Shown one piece after another: positions 28,453 to 37,147 of a DNA stretch of 64,000 nucleotides. The translations under genes and the position numbers were made by a program. The stretch spans positions 4,092,001 to 4,156,000 of the forward strand of contig NZ_CP074371.1 of assembly GCF_018362975.1 (NCBI RefSeq), given 5' to 3'. The notes beneath the pieces are model-generated. The model was not told where the DNA came from, searched no databases, and saw only the letters and a program-made list of their open reading frames with translations. The stretch is from Nocardia tengchongensis (lineage in GTDB: Bacteria > Actinomycetota > Actinomycetes > Mycobacteriales > Mycobacteriaceae). Each line of letters starts with the position of its first letter. Positions within the stretch are counted from its first letter, which is position 1.

Positions 28453-28518
28453 ATTTCCGTTCTAAGCGCCGGTCGCGCACCCTGGATCCCACACCCCGAT
28501 TCACCCAGGGAGGACCCG

Positions 28519-29964
28519 ATGACCAGCGCCGATCAGTCGATCCCGGCACAGCGCCTGATCGCCGCCGCGCATCTGCGAGAGACGACGTTCGCTGGGCGGC
28601 GCGCGCCCGCCGAAGCGGCTCAGCCGCCGGGCGGCGACATCGCGACTGCCGCGCTGAACACGCCTGCCGGTCCGAGCCGATGCGCTGGGCTGGAAGTGGT
28701 CTCCGATGGGACAGCCCATCTCTCGCCGACCGCGGTTTCATCTCCGGGTGTCTTGGTCGGAACTGCTGAGCCGCTCGTGTCCGGCAGCCCTCGTGACGCG
28801 CACGAGAAGCGGGTGACGGCAGCGCTTTTCGCGGCCGGCCTGACCACCTTCGCCGCCATGTATTCGACCCAGTCCCTGCTGCCGAGCCTGTCGGCGGCCT
28901 TCGATGTCACGCCCGCGCACGCTGCCCTCGCGGTCTCGCTGACCACGGGATTACTTGCGCTGGCGATCATTCCGGCGGGCGTGCTGTCGGCGCGGATCGG
29001 CCGCACCCGGGTGCTGATCGGGTCGGCGGTGGCGGCCGCGCTACTGGGATTGCTGCTGCCGTTGTGTCCGACGATGGACACGCTGCTGGCGGTGCGCGCG
29101 GTGCAGGGTGTCGCGCTGGCGGGGGTGCCCGCGGTGGCCATGGCGTATCTGGCCGAGGAGGTCGGGTCGGCCGGGCTGGGTTCGGCGATGGGGGTCTACA
29201 TCGCCGGCACCACTATCGGCGGTCTGGCGGGCCGGTTGATTCCGTCGCTCGTGCTGGGGCTGACCTCGTGGCGATGGGCCGAGTTGGCGGTGTCGCTGGC
29301 GGTGGCGGCGGGCGCGGTGTGGTTCGCGCGCACACTGCCCGCCTCGCGTGGATTCGCCGCGCGCCCGGCCGGTTTCGGGGTGATACTCGGCGATCTCGCC
29401 CGGCAGCTGCGGCTTCCGCGCCTGGCCGCGCTGTTCGGGCTGGCGTTCCTGCTGATGGGCAGCTTCGTCTCGGTCTACAACTACCTCGGCTACCGCCTGA
29501 CCCATCGCCCGTTCGGCCTGCCCGCGGCGGTGGTCGGCGCGGTGTTCGTGCTCTATCTGGCGGGCACCGCGGCCTCCGCGTATGCCGGGCGGCTCGCCGA
29601 TCGCCGCGGCCATCACCGGATCCTGGTGGGCTCGCTGTCGTTGATGGCCCTCGGTGTGGCGGTGACGATTCCGGACCGGCTGAGCCTGGTGCTGATCGGC
29701 ATCCTGCTGTTCACCACCGGCTTCTTCGGCGCGCACACCGCGGCCAGCGCCTGGGTCGGCACCATGGCCGAAAACCGCGGCGCCGCAACGTCTCTGTACA
29801 TGTTCGCCTATTACCTGGGCAGTGCGGTGGTGGGCAGCGCGGCCGGGATGGCCTACGTCGCGGGCGGCTGGATCGGCCTGGTGGCCTGCGTGGCAGTGCT
29901 TCTCGTCGTCGCCGCGCTACTGCTGGTCACGGCCGGACGTCCGGCTGCTGCGCGCCGATCCTGA
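28519..29964 (+). CDS. major facilitator superfamily transporter
   Basis: The protein is 481 aa with 12 predicted membrane helices beginning near residue 100. MFS motif A appears as GVLSARIGRTRVLIG after helix 2 and again as GRLADRRGHHRILVG in the second half. It resembles arabinose-efflux/CynX-type exporters; the substrate is unknown. The AGGGAGG site seven bases before ATG 28519 supports this start, which leaves an odd ~97-residue hydrophilic N-terminal extension. Divergent LysR gene upstream. Confidence 0.9.
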   Translation: MTSADQSIPAQRLIAAAHLRETTFAGRRAPAEAAQPPGGDIATAALNTPAGPSRCAGLEVVSDGTAHLSPTAVSSPGVLVGTAEPLVSGSPRDAHEKRVTAALFAAGLTTFAAMYSTQSLLPSLSAAFDVTPAHAALAVSLTTGLLALAIIPAGVLSARIGRTRVLIGSAVAAALLGLLLPLCPTMDTLLAVRAVQGVALAGVPAVAMAYLAEEVGSAGLGSAMGVYIAGTTIGGLAGRLIPSLVLGLTSWRWAELAVSLAVAAGAVWFARTLPASRGFAARPAGFGVILGDLARQLRLPRLAALFGLAFLLMGSFVSVYNYLGYRLTHRPFGLPAAVVGAVFVLYLAGTAASAYAGRLADRRGHHRILVGSLSLMALGVAVTIPDRLSLVLIGILLFTTGFFGAHTAASAWVGTMAENRGAATSLYMFAYYLGSAVVGSAAGMAYVAGGWIGLVACVAVLLVVAALLLVTAGRPAAARRS

Positions 29965-29988
29965 CCGATGCTCCGCAGCCGGCGAGAT

Positions 29989-30255
29989 TCAGGGCGCCGC
30001 GCTGTCGTCGAGCGCGGGGCAGCCGGGGTTGGGGCTGTCCTCGGTGATCTCGGTCGGTTCGGTGCAGACCGGCAGGGGCGCCGGAGGTTCGATGCGCACC
30101 TGGGTGACGGCGGGCGCATGCGTAGCCGGACCGGCGACGGCGGGCACCGCGCCGTAGACGAAGGCGGTGGCCAGCCCGGTCAGGATCAGCACCATGGCCG
30201 CGGCGGCCAGCGTGGGGAAGGCGGCGGTGGAACGCGCCCACGCGACGATACCCAT
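29989..30255 (-). CDS. small membrane-anchored or secreted protein
   Basis: The protein is 88 aa with one hydrophobic segment (about 13-40: TLAAAAMVLILTGLATAFVYG) and a short Pro-rich exported tail containing two cysteines (VCTEPTE, GCPALD) that could form a disulfide. GAGGAGG eight bases before the ATG at 30255 decides the start. No homologue is recognised. It is 25 bp from the 3' end of the MFS gene, convergent. Confidence 0.65.
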   Translation of the reverse strand: MGIVAWARSTAAFPTLAAAAMVLILTGLATAFVYGAVPAVAGPATHAPAVTQVRIEPPAPLPVCTEPTEITEDSPNPGCPALDDSAAP

Positions 30256-30398
30256 GGCGCTCACCTCCTCTGAGGCCATGGTCGGGTCACCGGCGGTCGC
30301 GGTCAAGCCGGTGGACGCGGCGTTTGCACGATATTTACGCGGGACCGGTCGCGGCCCCGATGTCGTTCGCCCTCAGTGTGATCCGGCCGACACCCTGA

Positions 30399-31121
30399 TC
30401 ATGCGCCGGTGTTGGTGTCGATGAAGATCTGGTAACCGTCCAGCAACCGGTCCAGGGCGAATCCGAAATCGGCTTCTTCCCAGTGCATGTCGTCGCTGTC
30501 GAAGGCCCGGTTGGTGAGGGCGCTGGTGACGGCGGGGAACCGGTGCGGGTCCAGGACGGTGGTGAGGATGCCGGTGTAGTCATGGTCCTGGGTGTGCCCG
30601 ATGGCGTCGCGCAGGAAGCGGGTGCGGCCGATGACGTAGATCGAAAGGTTCACCAGCAGTTGGAGTTTGAGGGCCTCGGGGATGGGGACCTCGGCGAGGG
30701 TGTTCATGCCCGCCTCCAGCCAGGCCATGTTGTTCGGGCCCAGTGGGGGAGTGGTCATGGGGATGTCGAGCCACCAGTCGTGGGCGCGGATGGCGTGGAA
30801 TTCGGCCCAGGCCCAGGCTTCGAGTCCGGCGCGCCAGCCGGCGGGCAGTTCCGGGGTGAGGTCGAAGATGCGGTCGTGCAGTAGCACGACGAGGGTGTCC
30901 TTGCTGTCGACGTAGCGGTACAGCGACATGGTGGTGAACCCGAGTTCCTTGGCGACGCGCGCCATGGACAGCGCCGCGAAGCCTTCGGTGTCGGCGATGG
31001 CGGTGGCCGTGTCGAGGATCTGCTCGAGGCTCATCGCGCGTTTGGGGCCGCGGCTGCCCGCCTCGTCCAGATCCCAGAGCAGTTTGACCGACTTGGGCAG
31101 GGCTTGCGGGTCGGGCGTCAT
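30399..31121 (-). CDS. TetR-family regulator of the adjacent ABC exporter
   Basis: The protein is 240 aa. The HTH domain (LDTATAIADTEGFAALSMAR then VAKELGFTTMSLYRYVDSKD) starts near residue 35, after a ~30-residue lead. The C-terminal domain is of the tetracycline-repressor-like type (TetR_C_11). It is divergent from drrA-drrB-type genes with a 12-bp inverted repeat in between, the standard arrangement for drug-exporter control. AGGAGG lies four bases before ATG 31121. Confidence 0.9.
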   Translation of the reverse strand: MTPDPQALPKSVKLLWDLDEAGSRGPKRAMSLEQILDTATAIADTEGFAALSMARVAKELGFTTMSLYRYVDSKDTLVVLLHDRIFDLTPELPAGWRAGLEAWAWAEFHAIRAHDWWLDIPMTTPPLGPNNMAWLEAGMNTLAEVPIPEALKLQLLVNLSIYVIGRTRFLRDAIGHTQDHDYTGILTTVLDPHRFPAVTSALTNRAFDSDDMHWEEADFGFALDRLLDGYQIFIDTNTGA

Positions 31122-31164
31122 CGGACCTCCTGTCGTGGTGTCGGCTTCCATCTTGCGCCATCGA

Positions 31165-31211
31165 AGAAACTGTGTAGCCTATAAACAGAGTATATGGCAT
31201 ACACAGTTTCT
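31165..31211. promoter_or_regulatory. TetR operator region of the ABC exporter
   Basis: AGAAACTGTGTA (31165-31176) and its exact complement TACACAGTTTCT (31200-31211) flank 23 bp. An internal near-repeat (TAAACAG) suggests two overlapping dimer sites. The right arm ends 13 bp before the drrA start codon. Confidence 0.7.
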
Positions 31212-31224
31212 GAACGGAGTCGCC

Positions 31225-32175
31225 ATGACCACATCCGGACCCGCGCCCGCCATCGAGGTGAACGGGCTCGTCAAATCCTTCGGTGACCAGCCCGTCCTGC
31301 GCGGCATCGACGTCACCGTGCCCACCGGCACCGTGTTCTCGTTGCTGGGCCCCAACGGCGCGGGCAAGACCACCATGGTCCGCATCCTCACCACCCTGGA
31401 CCGGGCCGACGGCGGGCGGCTGCGGGTGGGCGGCCACGATCCGGCGCGGGCGGCGGACGCGGTGCGCGCGGCCATCGGCGTCACCGGCCAGTTCGCCGCG
31501 GTGGACGAGATCCTCACCGGCGCCGAGAATCTGCGGCTCATGGGGAGGTTGCTGCACCTGGGATCCCGCGAAACAAGCAGGCGCACAGCGCGATTGCTGG
31601 AACAGTTCGAGCTCACCGAGGCCGCCGGCAAGCGCGCGGGCTCCTACTCCGGAGGCATGCGCCGCCGCCTGGACATCGCCATGAGCCTGATGGGGCAGCC
31701 GCGCATCGTGTTCCTCGACGAGCCCACGACCGGCCTGGATCCGCGCAGCCGCCGAGACCTGTGGCGGGTGATCCGGGGGCTGGTCGCCGACGGCGTGACC
31801 ATCTTCCTCACCACCCAGTATCTGGAGGAGGCCGATCAATTGGCCGACCGCATCGCCGTTCTCGACGGCGGCCGCATCGTCGCCGAGGGCCGGCCCGACG
31901 AGTTGAAGCGCCTGGTGCCCGGTGGTCACCTGCGCCTGGGCTTCGCCGACGAGCACGGGCTGGCCGCCGCCGCGCGCGCACTGCCGGTGGCCGAGATCGA
32001 CGGCGAGGCGCTGGCGCTGCGGGTGCCCTCCGACGGCAGTGTCGGCGACATCCGCACCCTGCTCGACCATTTCGACGATCACGCCGTGGCCATCGACCAG
32101 CTCTCCATTCACACTCCCGACCTCGACGACGTCTTCTTCGCACTCACCGGCAATTCCGTGAAAGGCGCTGCGTAA
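31225..32175 (+). CDS. DrrA-family ABC transporter ATP-binding protein
   Basis: The protein is 316 aa. Walker A GPNGAGKTT is at 42-50, signature SGGMRRRLDIAM, Walker B VFLDEPTTGLDPRSRR and the switch region TTQYLEEADQLADRI follow. The C-terminal ~85 residues are the DrrA-specific regulatory domain. It powers the exporter with the next gene, whose start overlaps its stop (TAATG). DrrAB systems export hydrophobic drugs such as daunorubicin; the substrate here is unknown. Confidence 0.94.
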   Translation: MTTSGPAPAIEVNGLVKSFGDQPVLRGIDVTVPTGTVFSLLGPNGAGKTTMVRILTTLDRADGGRLRVGGHDPARAADAVRAAIGVTGQFAAVDEILTGAENLRLMGRLLHLGSRETSRRTARLLEQFELTEAAGKRAGSYSGGMRRRLDIAMSLMGQPRIVFLDEPTTGLDPRSRRDLWRVIRGLVADGVTIFLTTQYLEEADQLADRIAVLDGGRIVAEGRPDELKRLVPGGHLRLGFADEHGLAAAARALPVAEIDGEALALRVPSDGSVGDIRTLLDHFDDHAVAIDQLSIHTPDLDDVFFALTGNSVKGAA

Positions 32176-32942
32176 TGCGTACTCTCGTGTACTCCGCCCA
32201 GGACTCCGCCACCATGGTCGGGCGCAATCTGCGCCATACCCTGCGCAGTCCGGACACCATGATCATGACCATCGCTGTGCCGGTCAGCATTCTGCTGATG
32301 TTCGTGTACGTATTCGGCGGCGCGATGAATGTCGGCGGCTCCTATATCGACTACGTCGTGCCCGGAATCATTCTGCTGTGCGCGGGTTTCGGATCGGGCG
32401 CGACGGCGGTGGCGGTGGCCACCGATACCTCCAGCGGCATCGTGGATCGCTTCCGGGCCATGGCTGTCTCGCGCGGCGCGCTGCTGACCGGGCACGTGCT
32501 GGAAAGCGTGTTGCGCAATCTGCTCACCAGTTCGGTGGTGGTGCTGGTGGCGGTGGTGATCGGCTTCCGGCCCACGGCCGACCCGGTACGCTGGCTCGCG
32601 CTGGCGGGCGTGCTGGCGTGCTTCGTGGTGGCCCTGTCGTGGGTGGCGGCCGCGCTCGGCTTGCTGGTGTCCAATCCCGAAGCGGCCAACGGGTTCATGT
32701 TCTTCTTCATGTTCCTGCCGTACGTGAGCAGCGCTTTCGTGCCGACCCACACCTTGCCGAGCTGGCTGCGCGGGTTCGCCGCGCATCAGCCGGTCACCTC
32801 GGTCACCGAGACCGTGCGGGGTCTGCTGATGGGTACGCCGGTGGGGGATTCCGCACCGACGGCACTGGCCTGGTGCGCGGGATTGGCGCTGGCCGGCTAC
32901 CTGGCCGCTGCGGCGCTGTCGCGCCGCACGGCATCACACTGA
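32175..32942 (+). CDS. DrrB-family ABC transporter permease
   Basis: The protein is 255 aa with six predicted membrane helices (for example IMTIAVPVSILLMFVYVFG and YVVPGIILLCAGFGSG) and the ABC-2 permease loop GIVDRFRAMAVSRGALL. The C-terminal QPVTSVTETVRGLLMG is typical of DrrB. ATG 32175 overlaps the ATPase stop by one base. Confidence 0.93.
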   Translation: MRTLVYSAQDSATMVGRNLRHTLRSPDTMIMTIAVPVSILLMFVYVFGGAMNVGGSYIDYVVPGIILLCAGFGSGATAVAVATDTSSGIVDRFRAMAVSRGALLTGHVLESVLRNLLTSSVVVLVAVVIGFRPTADPVRWLALAGVLACFVVALSWVAAALGLLVSNPEAANGFMFFFMFLPYVSSAFVPTHTLPSWLRGFAAHQPVTSVTETVRGLLMGTPVGDSAPTALAWCAGLALAGYLAAAALSRRTASH

Positions 32943-33295
32943 GATACCTATACGCTGATATGCGCATCAACGCATGAGATTTTGGCCGAGTCATCCTAAG
33001 TCGGGAGCGGTGTGCGAGACCGGGGCACGGAGATGAATGTTGGGTTTCGCACACTTCCTAACAAGCAAACGCTTGGGTTGATAACGTCGATAGCGCAGGA
33101 GGACGGTGACGGGCATCTGTCGCAACGCAGCGACGTCCGTACGCTGAACCGGACCGCGCATGCGCGGCCGTCGGAGCTAATCAATGGGGATCTGACCCGG
33201 GGGCAATTCAATTCGGCTCGACGTTGTTTCGAAAGCGTCGTGCGATGTCGTTGCGTGCTGCCCGTCCCCGGCAAAGCAATCGACAGGAATGGCGC
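32943..33295. other. regulatory intergenic region before the acyltransferase gene
   Basis: These 353 bp carry a palindrome at 33062-33075 and moderately AT-rich stretches. A 95-codon open frame here has no ribosome site and no coding character and is not called. Confidence 0.45.
33062..33075. promoter_or_regulatory. palindromic operator candidate
   Basis: CAAGCAAACGCTTG has perfect CAAGC/GCTTG arms around AAAC, a form seen in operators of TetR proteins for lipid metabolism in actinobacteria. It lies about 220 bp upstream of the acyltransferase start. Confidence 0.4.
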
Positions 33296-34144
33296 ATGAC
33301 CGAGAACAAGGTAATCCCCGACCCGAACCACCCGCTGCTGCCGCTCGCGCGGGCCTACACCGACTACTTCACTCCCACCGTCGTCGGTCTGGAGAATCTG
33401 CCGGTGTCGGGGCCGGCGTTGGTGATCGGCAATCACTCGTCCATCTACTGGGCTCCGGAGGTGTGGATCACCTTCATGGCCATGCTAGAGCACCGGCCCG
33501 ACGAGCCCAGCTACGGCGTCGCCCACGACATCCTTTTGCGCGCACCGGTTCTCGGTGACAGCCTGCGCCAGTTCGGAGTCATCGCGGCCTCGCGCGAATC
33601 CGCGGCCAAGGGCCTCAAGGACGGCGGCGCGGTCATGGTGTACCCGGGCGGCGACTGGGAGGCGTGCCGCCCGTGGACCGATCGCGGCAAGATCGACTTC
33701 GCCGACCGCAAAGGCTTCATCCGCCTGGCACTGGAATTGGGGGTTCCGGTGATTCCCGCGGTCGCCAACGGCGGTCACGACTCGATCTTCGTGCTCAGCC
33801 GCGGCGAACGCACCGCGAAGCTGCTGCAGCTCGATAAACTGTTGCGCGCCAAGGTGTTTCCGTACACCCTGGGCCTGCCGTTCGGTGTCGCCCCGATCCT
33901 GCCGCAGATCCCGCTGCCCGCGTCGGTGACGGTGAGCTTCCTGCCCGCCCTGGACTGGTCCACCGAGCCCGGCGACCCGGACGACGCGAACCTCATCGAC
34001 GGCTACTACGCCCGCACCGTCGAGACCATGCAGACCGAGCTCGATCGGCTGCGCGCCGAGACCCCCAACCCGGTGGTCGCCGGCCTCAAGAAGCACGCGG
34101 CCGGCCTGCCCGGACCGCTGAAGGGCCTGGCCGATCTGCTGTGA
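33296..34144 (+). CDS. lysophospholipid acyltransferase-family (PlsC-like) protein
   Basis: The protein is 282 aa. Motif I reads NHSSIYW (46-52); the usual NHX4D Asp is replaced by Trp 52. Motif II-like IAASRESA and motif III-like VMVYPGGDWEA, as in DGAT-type members, are present. The family moves acyl chains onto glycerol phosphates or related lipids at the membrane. With the catalytic Asp absent, activity is uncertain. ATG 33296 follows AGGA by eight bases. A compound hairpin follows the gene. Confidence 0.85.
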   Translation: MTENKVIPDPNHPLLPLARAYTDYFTPTVVGLENLPVSGPALVIGNHSSIYWAPEVWITFMAMLEHRPDEPSYGVAHDILLRAPVLGDSLRQFGVIAASRESAAKGLKDGGAVMVYPGGDWEACRPWTDRGKIDFADRKGFIRLALELGVPVIPAVANGGHDSIFVLSRGERTAKLLQLDKLLRAKVFPYTLGLPFGVAPILPQIPLPASVTVSFLPALDWSTEPGDPDDANLIDGYYARTVETMQTELDRLRAETPNPVVAGLKKHAAGLPGPLKGLADLL

Positions 34145-34193
34145 GCCGACGGTTCCACTATAGGGGGACAGCGGTTTTCGCCGGATGAGCCAT

Positions 34194-34236
34194 CGAGGAT
34201 GTCGTATGCGGGCCGGACCCGCGCACGACATCCTCG
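34194..34236 (+). terminator. compound hairpin terminator after the acyltransferase gene
   Basis: A perfect 12-bp inverted repeat (CGAGGATGTCGT at 34194-34205, complement at 34225-34236) encloses a second GCGGG/CCCGC hairpin. Confidence 0.7.
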
Positions 34237-34397
34237 CTCGGTTTCGAGCCCCGAATTCGTTCCGGCGCTGCTGACACGTTCCGGCCCGCCGATGTGGTTA
34301 ACTCGCGGCAAGCGCCGGGCGGGCGACTGCCGGGCCCGGAGCCGGGCGTCCGGAACGCATCCACCGTCCCCGGACGTTGCCTCAGGGAGCCGAGAGG

Positions 34398-34976
34398 GTG
34401 GAAGACATGGTGCGCCTGGTGCATTCGGTGGCCCCCGCGCTGGCGGCGGTGGGGGCGCTCGCGGTGGCGCTGGTCGCGCCGGCCCTGCTGTCCGCCGCGG
34501 TGCCCGCCCGCCTGGCCGACGTGCCCGCGGGCACGAGCATCATGCTGACCGCCACCGGCATCGGGGCCGTGCACGGCGGCGCGGACCCGGCCAATGCGAT
34601 CGTGTTCCAGGTGCCCGAGCCGATGCGGCGGCAGGCCACCGGCGACGAATCGGTCGCGGTCCTGAAGTCCGGCGACGGCGAACAGCGGGTGTCGGTGTCG
34701 GTGACCGATGGCATCACCGATTTCGCCACGGCCGCACCCCGCATGCTGCTGCCCCTGCGCGCGGCGGGTGTCGCCGCGCGTTTCGACGGCGGCGTCGTGG
34801 ACGCGGGCGAATTCCACGGCCTCACCTGCGAATTGCCCGACACCGCCGGCGGGGTGTGCGCGGTGGCCGCCAGCGGTGACGTCGGCGTCACCATCCTGGT
34901 CACCGGTCCCACCCGCGAGGCCGGACTGCACCTGATCGCCGAAGTCCTGAACTCGACCAAGGCGGTGGAGGCGTGA
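34398..34976 (+). CDS. small membrane-anchored exported protein coupled to PrsW
   Basis: The protein is 192 aa. A hydrophobic N-terminal segment (about 8-38, rich in Ala, Val, Leu) acts as signal or anchor. The rest is a beta-rich domain with one cysteine pair (FHGLTCELPDTAGGVCAV). No family is recognised. The GTG at 34398 has GGAG eight bases upstream; ATG 34407 is an alternative. Its stop overlaps the PrsW-type protease start (GTGA), so the two are translationally coupled. It could be a substrate or partner of the protease, which is inference. Confidence 0.72.
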   Translation: MEDMVRLVHSVAPALAAVGALAVALVAPALLSAAVPARLADVPAGTSIMLTATGIGAVHGGADPANAIVFQVPEPMRRQATGDESVAVLKSGDGEQRVSVSVTDGITDFATAAPRMLLPLRAAGVAARFDGGVVDAGEFHGLTCELPDTAGGVCAVAASGDVGVTILVTGPTREAGLHLIAEVLNSTKAVEA

Positions 34977-36139
34977 GCGCACCAGCTCCGGGGCAGCACG
35001 GCACCAGCATGGCGGCGCCGACCGGACGGGAGGGCCTGAGCTGGTTCCAGCCGCGTTCGGCGCTGTTCTGGGTGTACTGCCTGGCGGTCCTGATGGGGCC
35101 GTTGCTGTTTCTGACGCAGGCCGCGGGCCAGGTGTGGTTCGCGGGTGCGGCGGCGCTGGCCGCATTGCCGATCACGGCGGTCACGCTGGTGGTGATCGGG
35201 CGAATCCTGTTCGCGCTGGATCCTTTCCGGGCTCGCCGGCATCTGGTGGCGCCGATGGTGATGGGCGCGATCTGGGGTGCGACGGTGTGGACCGGCCTGG
35301 CGATGTGGGCCAATGACCACCTGAGCCGGGCCGTCACGAATCTGTTCGGCGACCGATTCGCGGTCAGCTGGAGTGCGGCGATCACCGCGCCCATCGACGA
35401 GGAGTACATCAAGGCGATCGGAATCGCGGTGGTGGCCATGCTGTTCCGGCCGCGACTGACGCGGCCGATGCACGGCCTGCTGCTCGGGGCCTCGGTCGGG
35501 CTGGGCGCACAGATCGCGGAAGACTGTCTGTACAGCACCCAGACCGCGTTGTCGTCGCCGCAGACGCCTGTGGCGGATGTGCTGCTGGTGGCGGTGCTGC
35601 GGCTGGTCACCGCGCTCACCTCGCATTGGGCGATGTCGGCGCTGGCGGGTGTCGGCATCGTGGTCGCCTTGGTTCGTACCGACCGGTCGTGGCCTTGGCG
35701 GCTGGGCGTCTTCGCGCTGTTCTACGCGCTGGCCTTCACCATGCACGTGCTCTTCGACGCTCCCCGCCCGCCCGGTCCGGCCCTGCTGTCGACCTATCTG
35801 CCGATCCTGCTCGACCTGGTCATCTTCGCGCTCGCCTACGCCTGGGTGCTGGCGACCGAGCGACGCTGGTTCCGCGCCCTCATCGCCCGCCCGGCCGTGC
35901 GCGGCATCGGATCGGAGCTCGGGCTGACCCCGCTGCTCACCTATCACCGCCGGCGCGAGGCCCGGGCCGCCCTGCGGCGTTCGACGGGCTGGACCCGCAA
36001 GCAAGCGCTGGCCTACGAGCGTGGTCTGCTGGACCGGATCACCGCTTTGGACACTTCCGGGCTATCGTCGCCGCCGGGTGATGGCGGTCCCGGTTCGAGT
36101 GTGCTGCCGGACGGTTCCGTGGTCCGTTATCGCTGGTAG
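34973..36139 (+). CDS. PrsW-family intramembrane metalloprotease
   Basis: The protein is 388 aa with about eight membrane helices. The PrsW motifs are present: E143-E144-x2-K147 (IDEEYIKAIG), E183 in QIAEDCLY, H218 in LTSHWAMSAL and H258...D262 in TMHVLFD. These are the predicted metal-binding and catalytic residues. PrsW proteases cleave membrane-embedded anti-sigma factors or similar proteins. The C-terminal ~85 residues are a cytoplasmic Arg-rich tail. The start overlaps the previous gene. Confidence 0.9.
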   Translation: MSAPAPGQHGTSMAAPTGREGLSWFQPRSALFWVYCLAVLMGPLLFLTQAAGQVWFAGAAALAALPITAVTLVVIGRILFALDPFRARRHLVAPMVMGAIWGATVWTGLAMWANDHLSRAVTNLFGDRFAVSWSAAITAPIDEEYIKAIGIAVVAMLFRPRLTRPMHGLLLGASVGLGAQIAEDCLYSTQTALSSPQTPVADVLLVAVLRLVTALTSHWAMSALAGVGIVVALVRTDRSWPWRLGVFALFYALAFTMHVLFDAPRPPGPALLSTYLPILLDLVIFALAYAWVLATERRWFRALIARPAVRGIGSELGLTPLLTYHRRREARAALRRSTGWTRKQALAYERGLLDRITALDTSGLSSPPGDGGPGSSVLPDGSVVRYRW

Positions 36140-36198
36140 ATGAATTGTCGCGTGCCGGTTACCAGCGCAGAGATAACTGGACGCTAGCGTAGGTCTCT

Positions 36199-37077
36199 AT
36201 GAGTGAGGGTCAGACGCCCCCCGCCGAGCCCGCGCGTCAGCCGGTGGACGAATTGCTGGAGCGTCGTCAGCAAGCGCTGTGCAACTACCTCGATGCGAGC
36301 GCCGACATCGCGGGCAGTCGGATTCGCGCGAATCTGGCCGGCTGGCAGCGGTGGCTGGGCCGGCTGCCGGGTTCTCCGGTCGCGCGCGCCACCGCTCGCC
36401 GCGACGCCCTGGTGCGCGATCTGGCGGTGCACGGCGTCGGCGCCGACGATCACCGCTGGGGCGTGCTGTCGGGCGCGTACGTGCGCAGCCTCGGCGCCCC
36501 GCTGTGCCTGGAGGACACCCTCGCCGAGCTGACGCAGCGCTACAGCGCCGAGCATCCGCACTGGACCCGCCGCCTGGAGGCGTTGTCCCGGGCGACCGGG
36601 GAGGCTCGTCCGATGGCTGCGGTCGGTGACCGCTCGGTAGTCGCCGACCTCACCGAGGAGCTGCTCGCCATCACCCGCAGCGCCCCCGATGAGGCCGCGC
36701 GCCAACGTCTTTCGGACCACCTGCCCGGCGTGCTGCGCCCGGTGCCCTCCGACATCGAGGCCCTGCGCCGCAACGATGCGCTGGCCGAGGTGGTGTTCGA
36801 CATCTACGCCGACACCATCAAACTCGACAACATCACGGTGAATCCGGAACTGCGCGGCACCGGCCTGGGCACCGCGGTCCTGCAGCATCTGTGCCGCGCC
36901 GCCGACGCCCATCACCTCTACATCGTCGGCCAGCTGGTCCCGACCTACCGCGACGACGATTCGGCCGTTCCGAAACTGGCCAATTGGTGCCGCCACCACG
37001 GCTTCTCGGTCAACGAGCGGCTCGGCGGCCGGATCGTGCGCACCCCGTCGAGCGTCCCGGGCTCCGCGGCTATCTAG
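36199..37077 (+). CDS. protein with C-terminal GNAT-like acetyltransferase domain
   Basis: The protein is 292 aa. The first ~190 residues are mostly helical with no recognised fold. From about 210 the GNAT core appears: strand ITVNPEL, the acetyl-CoA pyrophosphate loop RGTGLGTAVLQHL, and late elements KLANWCRHHGFSVNERL. The acceptor is unknown. It starts with ATG and is followed by a symmetric terminator shared with the convergent esterase gene. Confidence 0.75.
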   Translation: MSEGQTPPAEPARQPVDELLERRQQALCNYLDASADIAGSRIRANLAGWQRWLGRLPGSPVARATARRDALVRDLAVHGVGADDHRWGVLSGAYVRSLGAPLCLEDTLAELTQRYSAEHPHWTRRLEALSRATGEARPMAAVGDRSVVADLTEELLAITRSAPDEAARQRLSDHLPGVLRPVPSDIEALRRNDALAEVVFDIYADTIKLDNITVNPELRGTGLGTAVLQHLCRAADAHHLYIVGQLVPTYRDDDSAVPKLANWCRHHGFSVNERLGGRIVRTPSSVPGSAAI

Positions 37078-37098
37078 TTCGCAGCACCCGAAACGCCG

Positions 37099-37131
37099 AG
37101 CGCCGCATACCGACCTGCGGTATGCGGCGCT
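37099..37131. terminator. shared terminator between convergent genes
   Basis: A perfect 14-bp inverted repeat (37099-37112 and 37118-37131) with loop ACCTG lies between the GNAT-like gene and the convergent antigen-85-like gene. Confidence 0.78.
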
Positions 37132-37147
37132 TTCGAGCGAAACAGGA

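Noticed and set aside
33012..33299. 95-codon open frame before the acyltransferase gene
   Set aside because: No ribosome site, low-complexity composition and it spans the regulatory palindrome.
34155..34168. CACTATAGGG-like stretch resembling part of a T7 promoter
   Set aside because: Only the last ten bases match and no phage context exists; chance similarity.
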